DNA of 24,701 nucleotides from CAYPHA01 sp964410215 (lineage in GTDB: Bacteria > Calditrichota > Calditrichia > Calditrichales > CAYPHA01). The notes beneath the pieces were generated by a model that was not told the DNA's origin, did not search any database, and worked only from the letters and a program-made list of their open reading frames with translations. The position numbers and the translations under genes are program-made. Positions within the stretch are counted from its first letter, which is position 1. The number at the start of each line of letters is the position of its first letter. This document shows positions 23,977-24,701 of this stretch, piece by piece. The stretch covers positions 1-24,701 of the forward strand of contig CAYPHA010000068.1 in the NCBI GenBank assembly GCA_964410215.1, in the 5' to 3' direction.

Positions 23977-24537
23977 CTACACCTCCATAACATCATCTTC
24001 TTTATTCTTCATAATCTCATCGATCTGCTTCGTATGGTCATCGGTCAGGTTCTGGATTTCTTCCAGGGCCACACTCAGCTCATCCTCGGAGATTTCATGG
24101 TTTTTTTCCATCTTTTTCAGGGTATCGTTGACATCCCTGCGCACGTTACGAACAGCGATACGGGCTTCTTCGGCAAATTTATGGACCAGCTTGACCAGGT
24201 CCTTGCGGCGTTCTTCGCTCAACTGAGGGATGGGTACGCGGATCAGGGTGCCGTCGTTTCCGGGATTCAGGCCGAGATCGGCTTTCTGGATTTCTTTTTC
24301 GATCGGACCGAGCATATTCTTTTCCCAGGGCTGTACGACGATCATGCGCGGTTCGGGTGCGGAAACGGTAGCCACCTGGTTCAGGGGCACCTTCTGTCCG
24401 TAATATTCGACACGAACGGTATCCAGCAGGGCCGGTGTGGCTCTGCCTGTGCGGATCTTATTCAATTCACCGTGGAAATTTTCGATGGCGCCATCCATAC
24501 GACGTCTGGCATCTTTCTGCAGCTCTTTTACATCCAT
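23977..24537 (-). CDS. frr: Ribosome recycling factor
   Basis: This 186-residue protein is a full-length RRF (family norm about 185). The N-terminal helix MDVKELQKDARRRMDGAIENFHGELNKIRTGRATPALLD, the domain II region with YYGQKVPLNQVATVSAPEPRMIVVQPWEKNML, and the helical C-terminal part with IPQLSEERRKDLVKLVHKFAEEARIAVRNVRRD are all intact. With EF-G it splits post-termination ribosomes into subunits. It starts 3 bp after the pyrH stop, and the AGGGG of its ribosome site lies in the pyrH end, so the pair is translationally linked as in many bacteria. A 222-bp AT-rich spacer separates it from the polysaccharide locus. No clear terminator hairpin is visible there, only a run of Ts 20-30 bp past the stop. 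Confidence 0.98.
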   Translation of the reverse strand: MDVKELQKDARRRMDGAIENFHGELNKIRTGRATPALLDTVRVEYYGQKVPLNQVATVSAPEPRMIVVQPWEKNMLGPIEKEIQKADLGLNPGNDGTLIRVPIPQLSEERRKDLVKLVHKFAEEARIAVRNVRRDVNDTLKKMEKNHEISEDELSVALEEIQNLTDDHTKQIDEIMKNKEDDVMEV

Positions 24538-24540
24538 AAC

Positions 24541-24701
24541 TTACCCCTGTACGATTGTGCCTGTTGATTCTCCGGTTAACAGTTTTTTAAGATTTCCGGT
24601 TTTATCAAAATTAAAAACCATTATCGGTAATCGGTTATCCATCGCCAGCGTGATCGCGGTTATATCCATCACTTTCAGGCCCCGGTTGATCACATCCATA
24701 A
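24541..24701 (-). CDS. pyrH: UMP kinase, C-terminal fragment (cut by window edge)
   Basis: The last 52 residues are visible, ending in ITAITLAMDNRLPIMVFNFD, then KTGNLKKLLTGESTGTIVQG. This is the conserved UMP kinase C-terminus (compare LAMDN..PI.VFN...GNL...L.GE..GT). The enzyme phosphorylates UMP to UDP and so feeds all UDP-sugar synthesis. The gene continues beyond position 24701; its start is not in the window. Its location directly before frr is the common pyrH-frr arrangement. Confidence 0.95.
   Translation of the reverse strand, partial: MDVINRGLKVMDITAITLAMDNRLPIMVFNFDKTGNLKKLLTGESTGTIVQG

Overview
The window looks like a fragment of a draft or metagenome assembly (two 10-N placeholders) from a Gram-negative bacterium. 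That reading rests on an outer-membrane polysaccharide export protein paired with a Wzc-type tyrosine kinase. The moderate-to-low G+C, the clean AAGGAG-type ribosome sites and the style of the proteins would fit an FCB-superphylum or related uncultured lineage, but the sequence does not settle the phylum. Every convincing gene lies on the minus strand, so transcription runs from high to low coordinates.

The right end (23977-24701) is housekeeping: the C-terminus of pyrH followed 3 bp later by frr. The rest, about 23.7 kb, is one Wzx/Wzy-type surface-polysaccharide locus, listed here in transcription order. It opens with a regulator-like STAS protein with a C-terminal winged-helix-like region (22960-23754), an outer-membrane export protein (22261-22941) and, after the only gene-free stretch over 300 bp, a Wzz/Wzc co-polymerase kinase (19317-21696, crossed by an assembly gap). 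Next is the initiating sugar-phosphate transferase (17901-19196), whose N-terminus I read as a degenerate GGDEF domain that keeps an RxxD motif.

The middle part is precursor chemistry: a Gfo/Idh/MocA dehydrogenase and a left-handed beta-helix N-acetyltransferase with overlapping ends, a glutamine-dependent asparagine-synthase-type amidotransferase (asnB), an acyl carrier protein, a second asparagine-synthase-like protein lacking the glutaminase cysteine, and a DegT/DnrJ aminotransferase. Dehydrogenase, aminotransferase and acetyltransferase are the set that builds a 3-acetamido sugar in Wlb/Wbp-type pathways. The AsnB, ACP and second AsnB-like trio suggests further amidation or acylation. The distal part holds a Wzx flippase, a GT4 glycosyltransferase, a polysaccharide deacetylase, a sulfotransferase, a Wzy/WaaL-type polymerase or ligase, two GT2 glycosyltransferases, a hexapeptide acyltransferase and an exported right-handed beta-helix protein. 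The expected product is a polymer carrying sulfate, acyl and free-amine groups.

The non-coding DNA is unusually structured. There is an 8-bp tandem array (23-143), a 7-bp array interrupted by a GC-rich hairpin (5719-5862), a two-hairpin REP-like element (10506-10585), a hairpin next to an assembly gap (13638-13657), and a 29-bp near-perfect inverted repeat that tightly brackets asnB alone (14038-14066 and 16112-16140). A separate palindrome plus 15-bp repeat unit sits inside the asnB reading frame. No tRNA, rRNA, CRISPR or transposase gene was seen.
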